A stretch of DNA of 40,436 bases from Dorea sp. AF36-15AT (GCF_003477705.1 NZ_QUDV01000012.1:1-40436), one strand, 5' to 3'. Positions 25,748 to 34,410 are shown, numbered from the stretch's first letter. Translations and numbers: made by a program. Notes: generated by a model not told the origin, from the sequence alone.

Positions 25748-26794
25748 TTATATTATATTCTCATTTGTCTGTATCGGAAGTTCTACAACAAATCTACATC
25801 CGCCATATTCCCGATTTTCTGCTTTAATCGTTCCTCCCGCACTATCTACAATCCGCTTTACAAGTGCAAGACCAAGACCGTTTCCTTCTGCCTTATGAGA
25901 ACCATCTACCTGATAAAACTTGTCGAATATTCTAGCCTTTACATCCTCCTCGATTCCTGGTCCTTCATCCTCCACAATGAACTTCACAGAATTCTTTTCC
26001 TGTTTCAGAAACATCGTAATTGTTCCCTTTGCCGGACTAAACTTGATTGCATTATCTAAAAGATTCATCCAGATATGCATAAGAAGTCCTTCATTTCCAG
26101 TATATTTGACTTCCTCCAATTCTACCTGGAAGCCAATTTCTTTTTCTGTCCATTTTGATTCCAAAGAAAGAAATGCCTGACGAATCTGTTCGTCCAGTCG
26201 ATATTTCGTTTTTTTCATTGGTATATTCTGATTCTCCAATTTAGACAACAACAAAATATTTCCAACCAACCCAGAAAGCCTCTTCGTGTTAAATAAGATT
26301 TTTTCTACATATCCCTCTTGCTCCTGCGATAATTCTTCTCCCTGAAGAAGCATTGTATAACCTTCAATGGCATTGATAGGGGTCTTAAACTCATGAGAAA
26401 CATTAGATACGAAATCCATCTGCAGCACTTCTGTTGCACGAAGCTCTTTTGTCATCACGTTGAAACTTTGATAGGATTCACCAACCTCTGCTATACGACT
26501 GTTCGTTTCCAAATGCTGTTCAAAATCTCCTTGAGAAACTTCCTTCATTGCTTTACTGAGTCTGGTAATTGGCTCCAGTAACTTTGCATTAATAAAAGAA
26601 GTAATGAGCCCTGCGATCAGTGTATTAAAAATCAAAAGCCAGCCAAGCACAGGTATACTCCCCGGTAGCTTAAAGAAATGATTTAAAAATGCAAATAATA
26701 AAGCAGATATCACTGTTGAAAATACGAGAGACAGCCAGATTGCACCAGTCAGACAGGACCGAATCTTCAATCTTTTTTCTTTCTTCTGACTCAT
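25748..26794 (-). CDS. sensor histidine kinase (HAMP type) of the lipid/efflux operon
   Basis: A 348-aa kinase with two close TM helices (AIWLSLVFSTVISALLFAFL and IPVLGWLLIFNTLIAGLI) and almost no extracytoplasmic loop, so it probably senses within the membrane. HAMP follows (LEPITRLSKAMKEVSQGDFE), then HisKA NVSHEFKTPINAIEGYTML and HATPase (NLLDNAIKFSPAKG, DEGPGIEEDV, GNGLGLALVKRI). The start overlaps the regulator's stop (TAATG). All catalytic motifs are present. The intramembrane style resembles kinases that watch an ABC transporter or lipid state. Confidence 0.92.
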   Translation of the reverse strand: MSQKKEKRLKIRSCLTGAIWLSLVFSTVISALLFAFLNHFFKLPGSIPVLGWLLIFNTLIAGLITSFINAKLLEPITRLSKAMKEVSQGDFEQHLETNSRIAEVGESYQSFNVMTKELRATEVLQMDFVSNVSHEFKTPINAIEGYTMLLQGEELSQEQEGYVEKILFNTKRLSGLVGNILLLSKLENQNIPMKKTKYRLDEQIRQAFLSLESKWTEKEIGFQVELEEVKYTGNEGLLMHIWMNLLDNAIKFSPAKGTITMFLKQEKNSVKFIVEDEGPGIEEDVKARIFDKFYQVDGSHKAEGNGLGLALVKRIVDSAGGTIKAENREYGGCRFVVELPIQTNENII

Positions 26795-27465
26795 TATTTT
26801 TTCACCACCTTATATCCAATTCCACGCATGGTTACAATTTCGAAATTTGGATTATCTTTAAAACGCTCCCTAATTCTTCCTATATGCACCTCTATCGTAT
26901 GTGGGTCTGCCTCTGTCTCATATCCCCAAACTTCATCCATTAACTGCTGTTTTGTAAATGTTCTTCCCGGCGAAGCTGCCAGCTTATATAAAAGCAGAAA
27001 TTCTTTTTTCGGTAAAACAAGGCTTTCCTTATCCGTTGTAACGGTCATTGCATCATAATCAAACTCTGTTGAACCAATCACAATTTTATGTTCATTCAGG
27101 ATCTGTGCACGACGGAGCAATGCGCCTACTCTTAAAACCATTTCATTCACATTTACCGGTTTTACCATATAATCATCACTTCCAGAAAGAAATCCCTGGC
27201 GCATGTCATCAAAGTTTCCTTTTGCAGTGATCATAAGTACCGGTATCTGGTATCCTGCTGAACGAAGTTCCGACACCAGCTCATAACCATCCATAACCGG
27301 CATCATGATATCGGAAATAATCAGATCAATATATTCCTTATCCAATACTTCTAATGCCTGAGCTCCATCCGGTGCACTTTTAACCTGATAACCATTCTTC
27401 TCGAGCACTTTCTGAAATAGCTGGCTTAATTCTTTATCATCTTCTACAATTAATATCTGAAACAC
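26794..27465 (-). CDS. OmpR/PhoB-family response regulator
   Basis: A 223-aa regulator with GTG start (GGAGGAAGG just upstream). The receiver domain has IVEDDKE, phospho-Asp in LIISDIMMPVMDGY and Lys in YMVKPVN. The winged-helix domain is complete through the recognition region and wing (DPHTIEVHIGRIRERFKDNP, EIVTMRGIGYKVVKK), in contrast to the truncated regulator at 17380-18069. It directly follows the PLD gene (24 bases). The pentamer repeats at 28969-28989 in front of that gene are a candidate binding site. Confidence 0.93.
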   Translation of the reverse strand: MFQILIVEDDKELSQLFQKVLEKNGYQVKSAPDGAQALEVLDKEYIDLIISDIMMPVMDGYELVSELRSAGYQIPVLMITAKGNFDDMRQGFLSGSDDYMVKPVNVNEMVLRVGALLRRAQILNEHKIVIGSTEFDYDAMTVTTDKESLVLPKKEFLLLYKLAASPGRTFTKQQLMDEVWGYETEADPHTIEVHIGRIRERFKDNPNFEIVTMRGIGYKVVKK

Positions 27466-27489
27466 GTTTTCCTTCCTCCCTGTTATCTA

Positions 27490-28923
27490 TTAAAACAGAT
27501 ATCTTGCCCATCCAAGCAGATGCTGTACCAAAAACACATTTCTCTGACGTTTTTTTGTTAATTCAATCGGTTTTACATGATACGGATCATGATACGTGCC
27601 ATCTTCTAATGCCTGTCGGGATACTTTTTCATATTCCATCATTCCTTCTTCCAACTGTTTATTGATTTCTTTGCTACGTATTACAAGCATCAATTCCGTA
27701 TCCAGATACGTACTTCTCATATCCATGTTAAAGGAACCAATCACAGATAAATCATCATCGATCAGGATGCTTTTTCCATGGTAAGAATAACCGCCTTCAT
27801 ATTCCCAGATGTCAATTCCTGTATTTAAAATCTTATTTCTATTTTTTGCATAATCAGCAGACCCGAATGGATTGCCATTATTTGCAACCGAATTTGTCAT
27901 GATTGAAAAATTTGGAACATTCTCTGCAATCTCCTCCCATGTATTGTACATCATATCATTACAGATAATATATGGTGTATGAATCTTTACACGATTCTTC
28001 GCACTTTTCATCAATTCTCCCAGCTGATACCAGACTACTGGTTCCTTGGAACCTGTGTGAATAGGATTTGATACTAATGCAATCTTTTCTGTCTCAAACG
28101 TTTCGTCTGTATAATTCGTATCGAAAATCATTCCCTTGTTTTCATTATAATATTGCTGATATCCTTCCTGCAGTTCTAATACTGCCTTCTTTACAGATTT
28201 TCTATTTGCAAGTTTCTTATCATTATGAAAATAGCCACTATCTTCTTGTTCCCATATCGTTTCAAAATAATCTAACAACTGGTTGACTGAATTTTCTTTC
28301 CTTGGCTCATCGCAAATAACCAACACATCTCTGTCATAGTTCTTGTGTCCTGGAAAATCGCCCAGAAAATAATTATATGTATTTCTTCCTCCAAGAATAT
28401 AGTTCTTACCATCTGCAATCAAATATTTATCATGCATTCTTCCCATCATTTTCCATGGTTTCAACGGATTGGCCTTATTGTATAATTTGATTTCAACATT
28501 CTCATGGGAAGATAATCCATAAAAATACGGATTACCTTCCATATCAATCCAACTCTCCATTCCATCTACCAGCAAGCGAACATGTACACCTCTGTCTGCC
28601 GCATCACGAAGAGCTCCTAAGATCAATTTCCCACTTTCATCGGATTTGAATGCAAACGTAGAAAGAATAATTTCCTCTTTTGCATTCTTAATCAATCGCA
28701 CTCTTTGTAAAAGAGCTTCCGAATTCTTTTCTATGATCACTGCCCGTTCTGGATTCTCACTGCATTCGTTCCACGACTCATTATGTATTTCTTTTATGGT
28801 TTTTTCGGACATTTCTGGCTGTTTTTTATATGCAATGCAGATTCCAAGTAATTCATAACAAGCCATAAACAGAAGAACTGCCAGTATAACAAGAAGAATT
28901 TTACATATTTCATGCTTTTTCAT
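27490..28923 (-). CDS. phospholipase D-like / cardiolipin synthase-like protein
   Basis: A 477-aa membrane-anchored enzyme. One N-terminal TM helix (ICKILLVILAVLLFMACYEL) is followed by two PLD domains, each with a full HKD motif: HDKYLIADGKNYILGGRN and HGKSILIDDDLSVIGSFN. Such enzymes join or cleave phosphatidyl groups. The single anchor and the YDRDVLVI context resemble the Cls-like branch seen in Clostridia rather than standard ClsA. It is the first gene of the operon with the two-component system, FUSC, CDP-alcohol phosphatidyltransferase and MATE. The start has only a weak site (GGTG). Confidence 0.85.
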   Translation of the reverse strand: MKKHEICKILLVILAVLLFMACYELLGICIAYKKQPEMSEKTIKEIHNESWNECSENPERAVIIEKNSEALLQRVRLIKNAKEEIILSTFAFKSDESGKLILGALRDAADRGVHVRLLVDGMESWIDMEGNPYFYGLSSHENVEIKLYNKANPLKPWKMMGRMHDKYLIADGKNYILGGRNTYNYFLGDFPGHKNYDRDVLVICDEPRKENSVNQLLDYFETIWEQEDSGYFHNDKKLANRKSVKKAVLELQEGYQQYYNENKGMIFDTNYTDETFETEKIALVSNPIHTGSKEPVVWYQLGELMKSAKNRVKIHTPYIICNDMMYNTWEEIAENVPNFSIMTNSVANNGNPFGSADYAKNRNKILNTGIDIWEYEGGYSYHGKSILIDDDLSVIGSFNMDMRSTYLDTELMLVIRSKEINKQLEEGMMEYEKVSRQALEDGTYHDPYHVKPIELTKKRQRNVFLVQHLLGWARYLF

Positions 28924-28954
28924 TGTATATCACCTGATTCCTTTTTTCCATGCT

Positions 28955-28983
28955 TATATAATACAATGTCAATCTCAACTCAA
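28955..28983 (-). promoter_or_regulatory. promoter of the PLD/two-component/efflux operon
   Basis: On the minus strand -35 TTGAGT (28978-28983), a 17-base spacer and -10 TATATA (28955-28960) precede the PLD gene by about 30 bases. Confidence 0.5.
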
Positions 28984-28989
28984 CCTCAA
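28969..28989 (-). promoter_or_regulatory. TTGAG pentamer direct repeats overlapping the -35
   Basis: Four tandem units TTGAG, TTGAG, TTGAG, TTGAC (minus strand; units start at 28985, 28979, 28974 and 28969 on the plus strand) are spaced 5-6 bases apart. OmpR-type regulators bind short direct repeats, so this may be the site of the regulator encoded at 26794-27465. The spacing is unusually tight for a normal half-turn or full-turn array. Confidence 0.4.
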
Positions 28990-29043
28990 CAAAATTTATT
29001 TTTTTCAACTAAACGGAAATTCTGTACAAATCATTCGATATAA

Positions 29044-29099
29044 CAAAACGACCTCTCAAAAACAGTCGACTTTTAAATTAACTGTTCTTTGAGAGATCG
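29044..29099 (-). terminator. intrinsic terminator of the cardiolipin synthase transcript
   Basis: A long hairpin (CTCTCAAA...ACAGT with ACTGT...TTTGAGAG, extended by CGA/TCG) lies 14 bases after the cls stop and ends in GTTTTG on the minus strand. It separates the bsh-alarmone-cls unit from the downstream PLD operon. Confidence 0.75.
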
Positions 29100-29112
29100 T
29101 TACATCAGATTC

Positions 29113-30672
29113 TTATAGCAATCCAGCAAATAATCTCATAAATAATTGTCCTAATCGTAAATACGCACTGCGTCCGGTACAATATTGTTCTGTCACATCA
29201 CGACATTCACCCATGGTTTTTATCAAATCACTCTTTATATCTAAAACAGACTGACAATCTATCATAAAACATCCATTTTCAAAATGATGGTATAAACTTC
29301 GATAATCCAGATTAATTGTTCCACAAGTTGCCATACAGTCATCCACCACACTCATTTTTGCATGGCAGAAACCAGGAGTCCATTCATAAACACGCACACC
29401 ATGTTTAACCAATCCATGATAAAAAGAACGAGTGATATTATAAATAAATTTTTTGTCTGGGATACCCGGTGTAATAATTCTGACATCCACTCCTCGCTTA
29501 GCAGCCAAACATAACGCATGTGTCATTTCGTCTGTTATAATCAGATATGGAGTCATGAACCAACAGTATTTTTCAGCTTTATTTATCATACTGATATAAA
29601 CTTCTTCTCCAACCTGTTCATTATCCATAGGACTGTCTGCATAAGGCTGAATAAACCCCGTTTGCTGTGCCTTGTAATCATAATGAAAAATATATTTACC
29701 AAAATCAGGATCATTCGCATCTTTATCACTAACCGCATTCCACATTTCCAAAAATGTCACTGTGAGTGACTGAACAGCATCTCCTTCTAAACGAATACCT
29801 GTATCTTTCCATTGTCCATAAGGATGTGTATAATTAAAATATTCATTTGCGAGGTTGTATCCACCGGTAAATCCAACCTTCCCGTCAATAACCGTTATTT
29901 TTCTATGATCACGATTGTTCAAGAACAAATTTAAACCTGGTACAAACGGATTGAATACACGGCAATGAATTCCTACGCACTCCATTTTTTTCACAAAATC
30001 AGTATTAATAAATCCTATAGAACCCATATCATCATAAAATATGCGTACTTCCACTCCAACTTTTACTCGTTCTTCCAGAATCTTTTGGATCTTATGCCAC
30101 GCCTCTGCATCTTCTATAGCATGATACTCCATAAAGATAAACTTCTGTGCCTTTGCGAGATCTTCAAGCTGGGTCTCTAATCCCTTTACTGCTTCATCGA
30201 AATACATCACATCCGTATTCTGATAGATTGGATACTGCGAATTTCTTTGTATATAACTTGCAATATTTCCTGCCTTCGGAATCGTTTCGTTTATTCTGTT
30301 TAAACACTCCTGATTATCGGAAAGCATTGGTAACAATTTGCTATCAATTTCTGCATATCGCTCACGCATTTTATGTGTGCCGCCATTCAAACCAATCAAT
30401 AAATATAGGCCTACACCCATAATTGGGAAAATTAAAATTAATATAACCCAAGGCATTTTCATGGAAGATGTCTTATCTGATGCATACAATCCCAAAACTA
30501 AAATTCCACTTAAAATCCTTGTAAATAGATTTATAATTTCTGCATATTCATTTAAGCGTGTTACAATAGTAATAATAAAAACTACTTCTAGAAGAATGCA
30601 GATTATGGAAAAACACAATCGTTTTACTCCGTTTTTTGTTTTCGCTTTTCCTTCTAAAGTATCTTGTTTCAT
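29113..30672 (-). CDS. cls: cardiolipin synthase
   Basis: A 519-aa enzyme that makes cardiolipin from two phosphatidylglycerol molecules at the membrane. Three N-terminal hydrophobic segments (starting LCFSIICILLEVVFIITIV, then IINLFTRILSGILVLGLY, then MPWVILILIFPIMGVGLYLL) precede two HKD motifs: HRKITVIDGKVGFTGGYN and HAKMSVVDDCMATCGTIN. Length and order match ClsA-type proteins of Firmicutes. The ATG is preceded by AAAGG at a normal distance. It follows the alarmone synthetase by 36 bases and is the last gene of that transcript. Confidence 0.92.
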   Translation of the reverse strand: MKQDTLEGKAKTKNGVKRLCFSIICILLEVVFIITIVTRLNEYAEIINLFTRILSGILVLGLYASDKTSSMKMPWVILILIFPIMGVGLYLLIGLNGGTHKMRERYAEIDSKLLPMLSDNQECLNRINETIPKAGNIASYIQRNSQYPIYQNTDVMYFDEAVKGLETQLEDLAKAQKFIFMEYHAIEDAEAWHKIQKILEERVKVGVEVRIFYDDMGSIGFINTDFVKKMECVGIHCRVFNPFVPGLNLFLNNRDHRKITVIDGKVGFTGGYNLANEYFNYTHPYGQWKDTGIRLEGDAVQSLTVTFLEMWNAVSDKDANDPDFGKYIFHYDYKAQQTGFIQPYADSPMDNEQVGEEVYISMINKAEKYCWFMTPYLIITDEMTHALCLAAKRGVDVRIITPGIPDKKFIYNITRSFYHGLVKHGVRVYEWTPGFCHAKMSVVDDCMATCGTINLDYRSLYHHFENGCFMIDCQSVLDIKSDLIKTMGECRDVTEQYCTGRSAYLRLGQLFMRLFAGLL

Positions 30673-30708
30673 ATATATTCCAACCTTTCTACTCGATCAA
30701 ATTTCTGC

Positions 30709-31389
30709 TTAAATTTCGTGGAACATACCAATTTTGTCTTTTATTCTCTGCATTTCATTATCTGCTTCAATGACAACTCTTGCAGAATGAAGTAATTCTT
30801 CACTGATCTCTTCATATCCAGGCATTTCTTCAATGCCTTTTTTATAACGAAGCTGATGTTCCAACGTTGCCCAAAAATCCATCCCATTAGTTCGTATTTG
30901 AAGTTCTACACGCATAGGTGTTTTACCCTTAGCAAAAAATACAGGAATCTCAACAATCATGTGATAGCTTCGATAGCCATTTGGTTTGGGATTTTTTATA
31001 TAATCCTTTACTTCAATAACTTTGATATCATCTTGTTGTGTGATCAAATCAGATATCATATAAATATCATCAATAAACGCACAAACTATTCGAACACCCG
31101 CTACATCATTTAGATATGTTTGTATATTCTCTGTTGTAAAATCATGTCCCATTTTCTGCAGTTTATTATAAATACTATTGGGTTTCTTAATTCTTGTCTT
31201 TATAAATGAAATAGGATTTCGATTGTTCTCAACTGAAAATTCATCATCTAAAACCTCAAGTTTGGTTCGAATTTCCCGGATAGCACAACGGTACATCATC
31301 ATTAAATTATAAAACTTTGTAGCATTCTTTAAAAACTGCATTGATTCCGGATTATCCATCCAGAGTTTTTCTACCTCTTCCTTTGTCAT
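30709..31389 (-). CDS. small alarmone synthetase, RelA/SpoT domain (RelQ-like)
   Basis: A 226-aa single-domain (p)ppGpp synthetase without hydrolase or TGS/ACT domains. Motifs in order: RIKKPNSIYNKL (ATP binding), DVAGVRIVCAFIDDIY (catalytic Asp), KPNGYRSYHMIVEIP and VELQIRTNGMDFWATLEHQL (catalytic Glu and GTP binding). The ATG follows AAAGGAAA. Such enzymes raise alarmone levels during envelope stress in other Firmicutes. Here it sits between the bile salt hydrolase remnant and cls, so a role in bile or membrane stress is attractive but inferred. Confidence 0.92.
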   Translation of the reverse strand: MTKEEVEKLWMDNPESMQFLKNATKFYNLMMMYRCAIREIRTKLEVLDDEFSVENNRNPISFIKTRIKKPNSIYNKLQKMGHDFTTENIQTYLNDVAGVRIVCAFIDDIYMISDLITQQDDIKVIEVKDYIKNPKPNGYRSYHMIVEIPVFFAKGKTPMRVELQIRTNGMDFWATLEHQLRYKKGIEEMPGYEEISEELLHSARVVIEADNEMQRIKDKIGMFHEI

Positions 31390-31422
31390 GGTAATTTCCT
31401 TTCTACTTCTTATTTATAAATA

Positions 31423-32399
31423 CTATTTATTTTGATAATTGATTTGTTCTCCTTGAATTACAGGATAACAGATCAAGTTATTACCATCCAAATCTTCCGC
31501 ATACATATCTACCGCACTTATCTGATGATTTTCATAAGTATTGTAATAATAAATGCCTTTTGTAACATTACAACAAGATGTATATAATGTAATTTCATAT
31601 TTTCCATCAGCCACCTCGCAACATCCACGTTGCTGATCCACGGATCCGAGAATGTGAAAGAACTGGCTAACACTCTCTTTCTCTGATTCACCTGAAATTG
31701 CATGTATCTTTGTAAAAGCAACACGCACAAATCAAGAGGAAGATGAGAGATCTCCCGGAAGACCTATTCCTCCCATACCTCTACTATATGCATCAAGAGC
31801 CAAATTTTCGCCAAAAGTGTTCTCTGGCTGTTTTGGGGACAAATGCATATAGTTGTTTAATTGAAACATCTGCTGTGGAAATGGCGGATTATTCGTAAGC
31901 ACTCCTACCGGGTTATCGTAAATATGCAAACCATGTGACATAGATTCTACCGTAATTGATTCGTTTTCATCAGAAATTATCCAATGTAATTGCGCTAATG
32001 GCAATTGCTCACTAAAGGGAGTATTCACAATATTAATTCGATCAAGAAGCTCCCGAGCTTCTGCCAAAGAAGCACACTGGCTCAATATCCAAGGAATGAA
32101 TTCAAACTGTGCAATATTTTCTACATCTGACTGAACCTCGGAATAAACAGCATTTCCGACAAAATTCAGTCCAGCAATCGCCACTCCTTTTTCATTCATC
32201 GCATCATAATACAACGGATAGTTTTCTGCAACATGAGCCATTCCAATCATTGCATAATGCTTTTTTTATCTCCAATATAACGAAAATGAAACGAATAATT
32301 ACGTGGTGTAATTACAATCTGATCACCATAAGAGAATTCATAATCGAGGGTTCTTCCAAAGTAAAAATCTTTTGATTTATAAGTTGCTGCTGTACACAT
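31423..32399 (-). pseudogene. bsh: bile salt hydrolase / choloylglycine hydrolase, disrupted
   Basis: Reading with one correction gives about 325 aa, the normal length, of a cholylglycine hydrolase. The start is MCTAATYKSKDFYFGRTLDY with nucleophile Cys2 behind AGGAGG at 32415; NEKGVAIAGLNF, LTNNPPFPQQ and GIGLPGDLSS follow. Two lesions are visible. A run of seven A (32261-32267 as T on plus) is one short of the eight needed for GDKKKHYAMIGMAH. In the C-terminal part TGA (31732-31734) interrupts DLSSSS-FVRVAFTK, where family members have an arginine-type codon. The enzyme would hydrolyse conjugated bile salts in the cytoplasm; as read it is inactive. Confidence 0.88.
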
Positions 32400-32455
32400 G
32401 ATTGTTTATCCTCCTAAATATTTTGAAATATGTCAGTAAATTTTTGTCGAACAAT

Positions 32456-32486
32456 AGTATAGCACAATTCTGTTATTTTGTTTCAA
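32456..32486 (-). promoter_or_regulatory. promoter of the bsh-alarmone synthetase-cls transcript
   Basis: On the minus strand an extended -10 TGCTATACT (TATACT 32456-32461) has TTGAAA (32481-32486) 19 bases upstream. The long spacer is tolerated by extended -10 promoters. It lies 57 bases before the bsh ATG. Confidence 0.5.
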
Positions 32487-32561
32487 ATTCACTAATAATC
32501 GAATTAAAAAAGAGTTTGAATGCCTTCAAAAGATTACACTCAAATACTTTGTAAAATCATA

Positions 32562-32957
32562 TTATTCCGCCATCAGTCTTTCAAACCTATCCATAGCAAG
32601 GATGAACTTGCTTGCTCCCGACCATTCTTGCAACATCTCATCCAAAGTCTTATGCTTCACATATTTCTGCACATATACCCAGCAGGCAACACCACTGGCT
32701 TCTGATACAATGTCAGCTATAGTTTTACGCATGACCTCTTCAAATTCAGCAATTTCTTCTTTTTGAACAACATCATACAGTTTTGGTTCTTTATAATCTA
32801 ATTTCACGCCATTTTCATGTACGTCTTTGATCAGATCCTTAACTTTTTCTCTTGAGTTCTCCAGTATTTTCATGTACTCCCAGATGAATGCTACCACATC
32901 GGATGATGTATCTTTTTTGATCAGCGGTAACTGAATAAAATCGTTTTTTTCGCTCAT
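32562..32957 (-). CDS. hypothetical mobile-element protein, helical
   Basis: A 131-aa charged, mainly helical protein starting MSEKNDFIQLPLIKKDTSSD; no family recognised. GAGGAGG lies eight bases before the ATG at 32957; an ATG at 32963 is too close to that site. It follows the small membrane protein gene closely in an ICE-like context, so it probably belongs to the same cargo. No catalytic motif is seen. Confidence 0.65.
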   Translation of the reverse strand: MSEKNDFIQLPLIKKDTSSDVVAFIWEYMKILENSREKVKDLIKDVHENGVKLDYKEPKLYDVVQKEEIAEFEEVMRKTIADIVSEASGVACWVYVQKYVKHKTLDEMLQEWSGASKFILAMDRFERLMAE

Positions 32958-32970
32958 TTTCATATCCTCC

Positions 32971-33267
32971 TCAAGATAAAATAAAATCAATAATAGATTC
33001 TCTTGTCATGTCCAGTACAGTGTCTACAAACACTCCTGCAAACAGGATCAGATACAGAATAACACTCAGCACAAACAGGAATGCAACCTGTAACCAGTCA
33101 TGATAACAATATGCAGTTGCTATAATCAACAAAGTGAATATAAATCCAAGGATCCCTCTGACAACCGCATAAGTCTGTACTGTCATCTTCACTGCCAGGC
33201 CGATCACAAAAAGGATCAGCCATACCGGCAGTAATAATATCTTTCCAGCAAGTTTTAAAATAAACAT
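32971..33267 (-). CDS. small membrane protein of the conjugative-element remnant
   Basis: A 98-aa protein with three hydrophobic segments (LLLPVWLILFVIGLAVKM, VVRGILGFIFTLLIIATAY and VAFLFVLSVILYLILFAGVF). The ATG at 33267 has GGAGG five bases upstream; the GTG at 33273 is less likely. It starts 10 bases after the ParA-DUF6017 stop codon and belongs to the same unit. Function unknown; such proteins are common companions of replication/partition genes in Lachnospiraceae ICEs. Confidence 0.7.
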   Translation of the reverse strand: MFILKLAGKILLLPVWLILFVIGLAVKMTVQTYAVVRGILGFIFTLLIIATAYCYHDWLQVAFLFVLSVILYLILFAGVFVDTVLDMTRESIIDFILS

Positions 33268-33276
33268 GTGCACCTC

Positions 33277-34128
33277 CTATCTTACCAGTCCTGGCATATC
33301 ATGGTTCACTTCTGCCTGATAATACCCGTTCATCGTAGACGGTGCATTAAACAGAGCTGCCAGTAAATATTTCTTGATATTCTTCACTTTACTTGTATTC
33401 CCTCTCATACAGTGCAGGACATACTCTATATGTGAATAAGTCAGCATCAAAAACTTTTTCTTCACCAGTGAGGCCGGATACCAGTTGCTGGCAATCAATA
33501 TTTTGTCGTTTTTACACATCACAGTTTCTACGATCAGGTTTACGATTTCATCAACCTGTCGCATATCGTCATGATGGGTTACTTCCAGTGACTCATAATC
33601 AACGGTCTCTTTGACCAGATTTTCAAAAGCCTGATATTCCTCAGTAGAATTATCGCCATCGGATCTATTCTCATCTGCAGATACGATTTGATTAGATTTA
33701 TTATAATTCATTTCAGTATCACTAAGATTAGGTAAACAATCGATCAAAATATAATCATATCGGAATCGTATCGTATCGATGTATTCCTTCATGATCATTT
33801 CCCTGCTCATTACATTCCCCATCGTCACTTCCAAAGTTGACAATTCAATATTGGCTGGAAGCAGATCCACGTTTTCCTGATGATGCAGAATACCGTCTTT
33901 CTCTGATATTTCATCTTCATTAATCACTTTCGTCATGATGGTTGCCAAAGTAACTCCCAGTTCATCCGGCTCTACATATCCAAGACTTGCCGTCAGACTT
34001 CCCTGTGGATCTGCATCGATCAATAACACTTTTTTACCTTCTCTTGCCAGTCCAATCCCTAAATTAACGGTTGTGGTGGTCTTTCCGACTCCGCCTTTCT
34101 GGTTAGTAATGGATATCACTTTACACAT
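33277..34128 (-). CDS. ParA N-terminal ATPase fused to DUF6017 replication-initiator tail
   Basis: A 283-aa chimera. Residues 1 to about 134 are ParA/Soj: [20 protein letters not shown] (deviant Walker A), [16 protein letters not shown] and [11 protein letters not shown]. From about residue 137 the sequence becomes the C-terminal DUF6017 domain of ICE replication initiators (RepA_N type): [20 protein letters not shown], then [20 protein letters not shown] and [20 protein letters not shown]. The ParA C-terminal half and the whole initiator N-terminus are missing. The junction (about 33715-33735) is in frame. The ATG at 34128 has AGGAGG eight bases upstream. Best explained by a deletion between neighbouring genes; function of the fusion is doubtful. 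Confidence 0.82.
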   Translation of the reverse strand: MCKVISITNQKGGVGKTTTTVNLGIGLAREGKKVLLIDADPQGSLTASLGYVEPDELGVTLATIMTKVINEDEISEKDGILHHQENVDLLPANIELSTLEVTMGNVMSREMIMKEYIDTIRFRYDYILIDCLPNLSDTEMNYNKSNQIVSADENRSDGDNSTEEYQAFENLVKETVDYESLEVTHHDDMRQVDEIVNLIVETVMCKNDKILIASNWYPASLVKKKFLMLTYSHIEYVLHCMRGNTSKVKNIKKYLLAALFNAPSTMNGYYQAEVNHDMPGLVR

Positions 34129-34142
34129 ATGTCGTTCCTCCT

Positions 34143-34209
34143 GTATTCTTTCATCAAAATTCTTCATCACGGAATGCTTCCAGATATTCATCAATAAGGT
34201 CCAGATTAA
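34143..34209 (-). other. C-terminal stub of an ICE gene upstream of the ParA chimera
   Basis: The minus strand contains an open frame ending [16 protein letters not shown] and a TGA just before the ParA ribosome site. It has no start of its own, and the zinc-ribbon gene runs into it in another frame, so two genes were joined here by deletion. The family is not recognised. Confidence 0.35.
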
Positions 34210-34410
34210 CTAGCACAATTCGTTTGACATCGGGCATTTTTCTCCATTGGAACGAGCCTTAACGCTTGTCTGCCATTCGTGACCGCAAGCACCTTTCCAC
34301 CATACTTTTTTATTTGAACCGAAAGTAATGTCATCAGGTGTAAGCGGTAAGTTCTTCTCCGACCACTCCGAAACAAGCTCCGGATGTACTTCTGTTAAAC
34401 TGTTGTTCAT
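34210..34410 (-). CDS. zinc-ribbon domain protein, truncated
   Basis: A 66-aa product with one copy of the repeated zinc-ribbon unit (DUF4379/PF14311-like): HPELVSEWSEKNLPLTPDDI, KVWWKGACGHEWQTSVKARS, then NGEKCP. In the family the next residues complete a CPxC pair and further units follow; here the frame runs into foreign sequence after CPM and stops. The ATG has AGGAGG nine bases upstream. It is a shortened gene at a deletion junction. Confidence 0.65.
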   Translation of the reverse strand: MNNSLTEVHPELVSEWSEKNLPLTPDDITFGSNKKVWWKGACGHEWQTSVKARSNGEKCPMSNELC

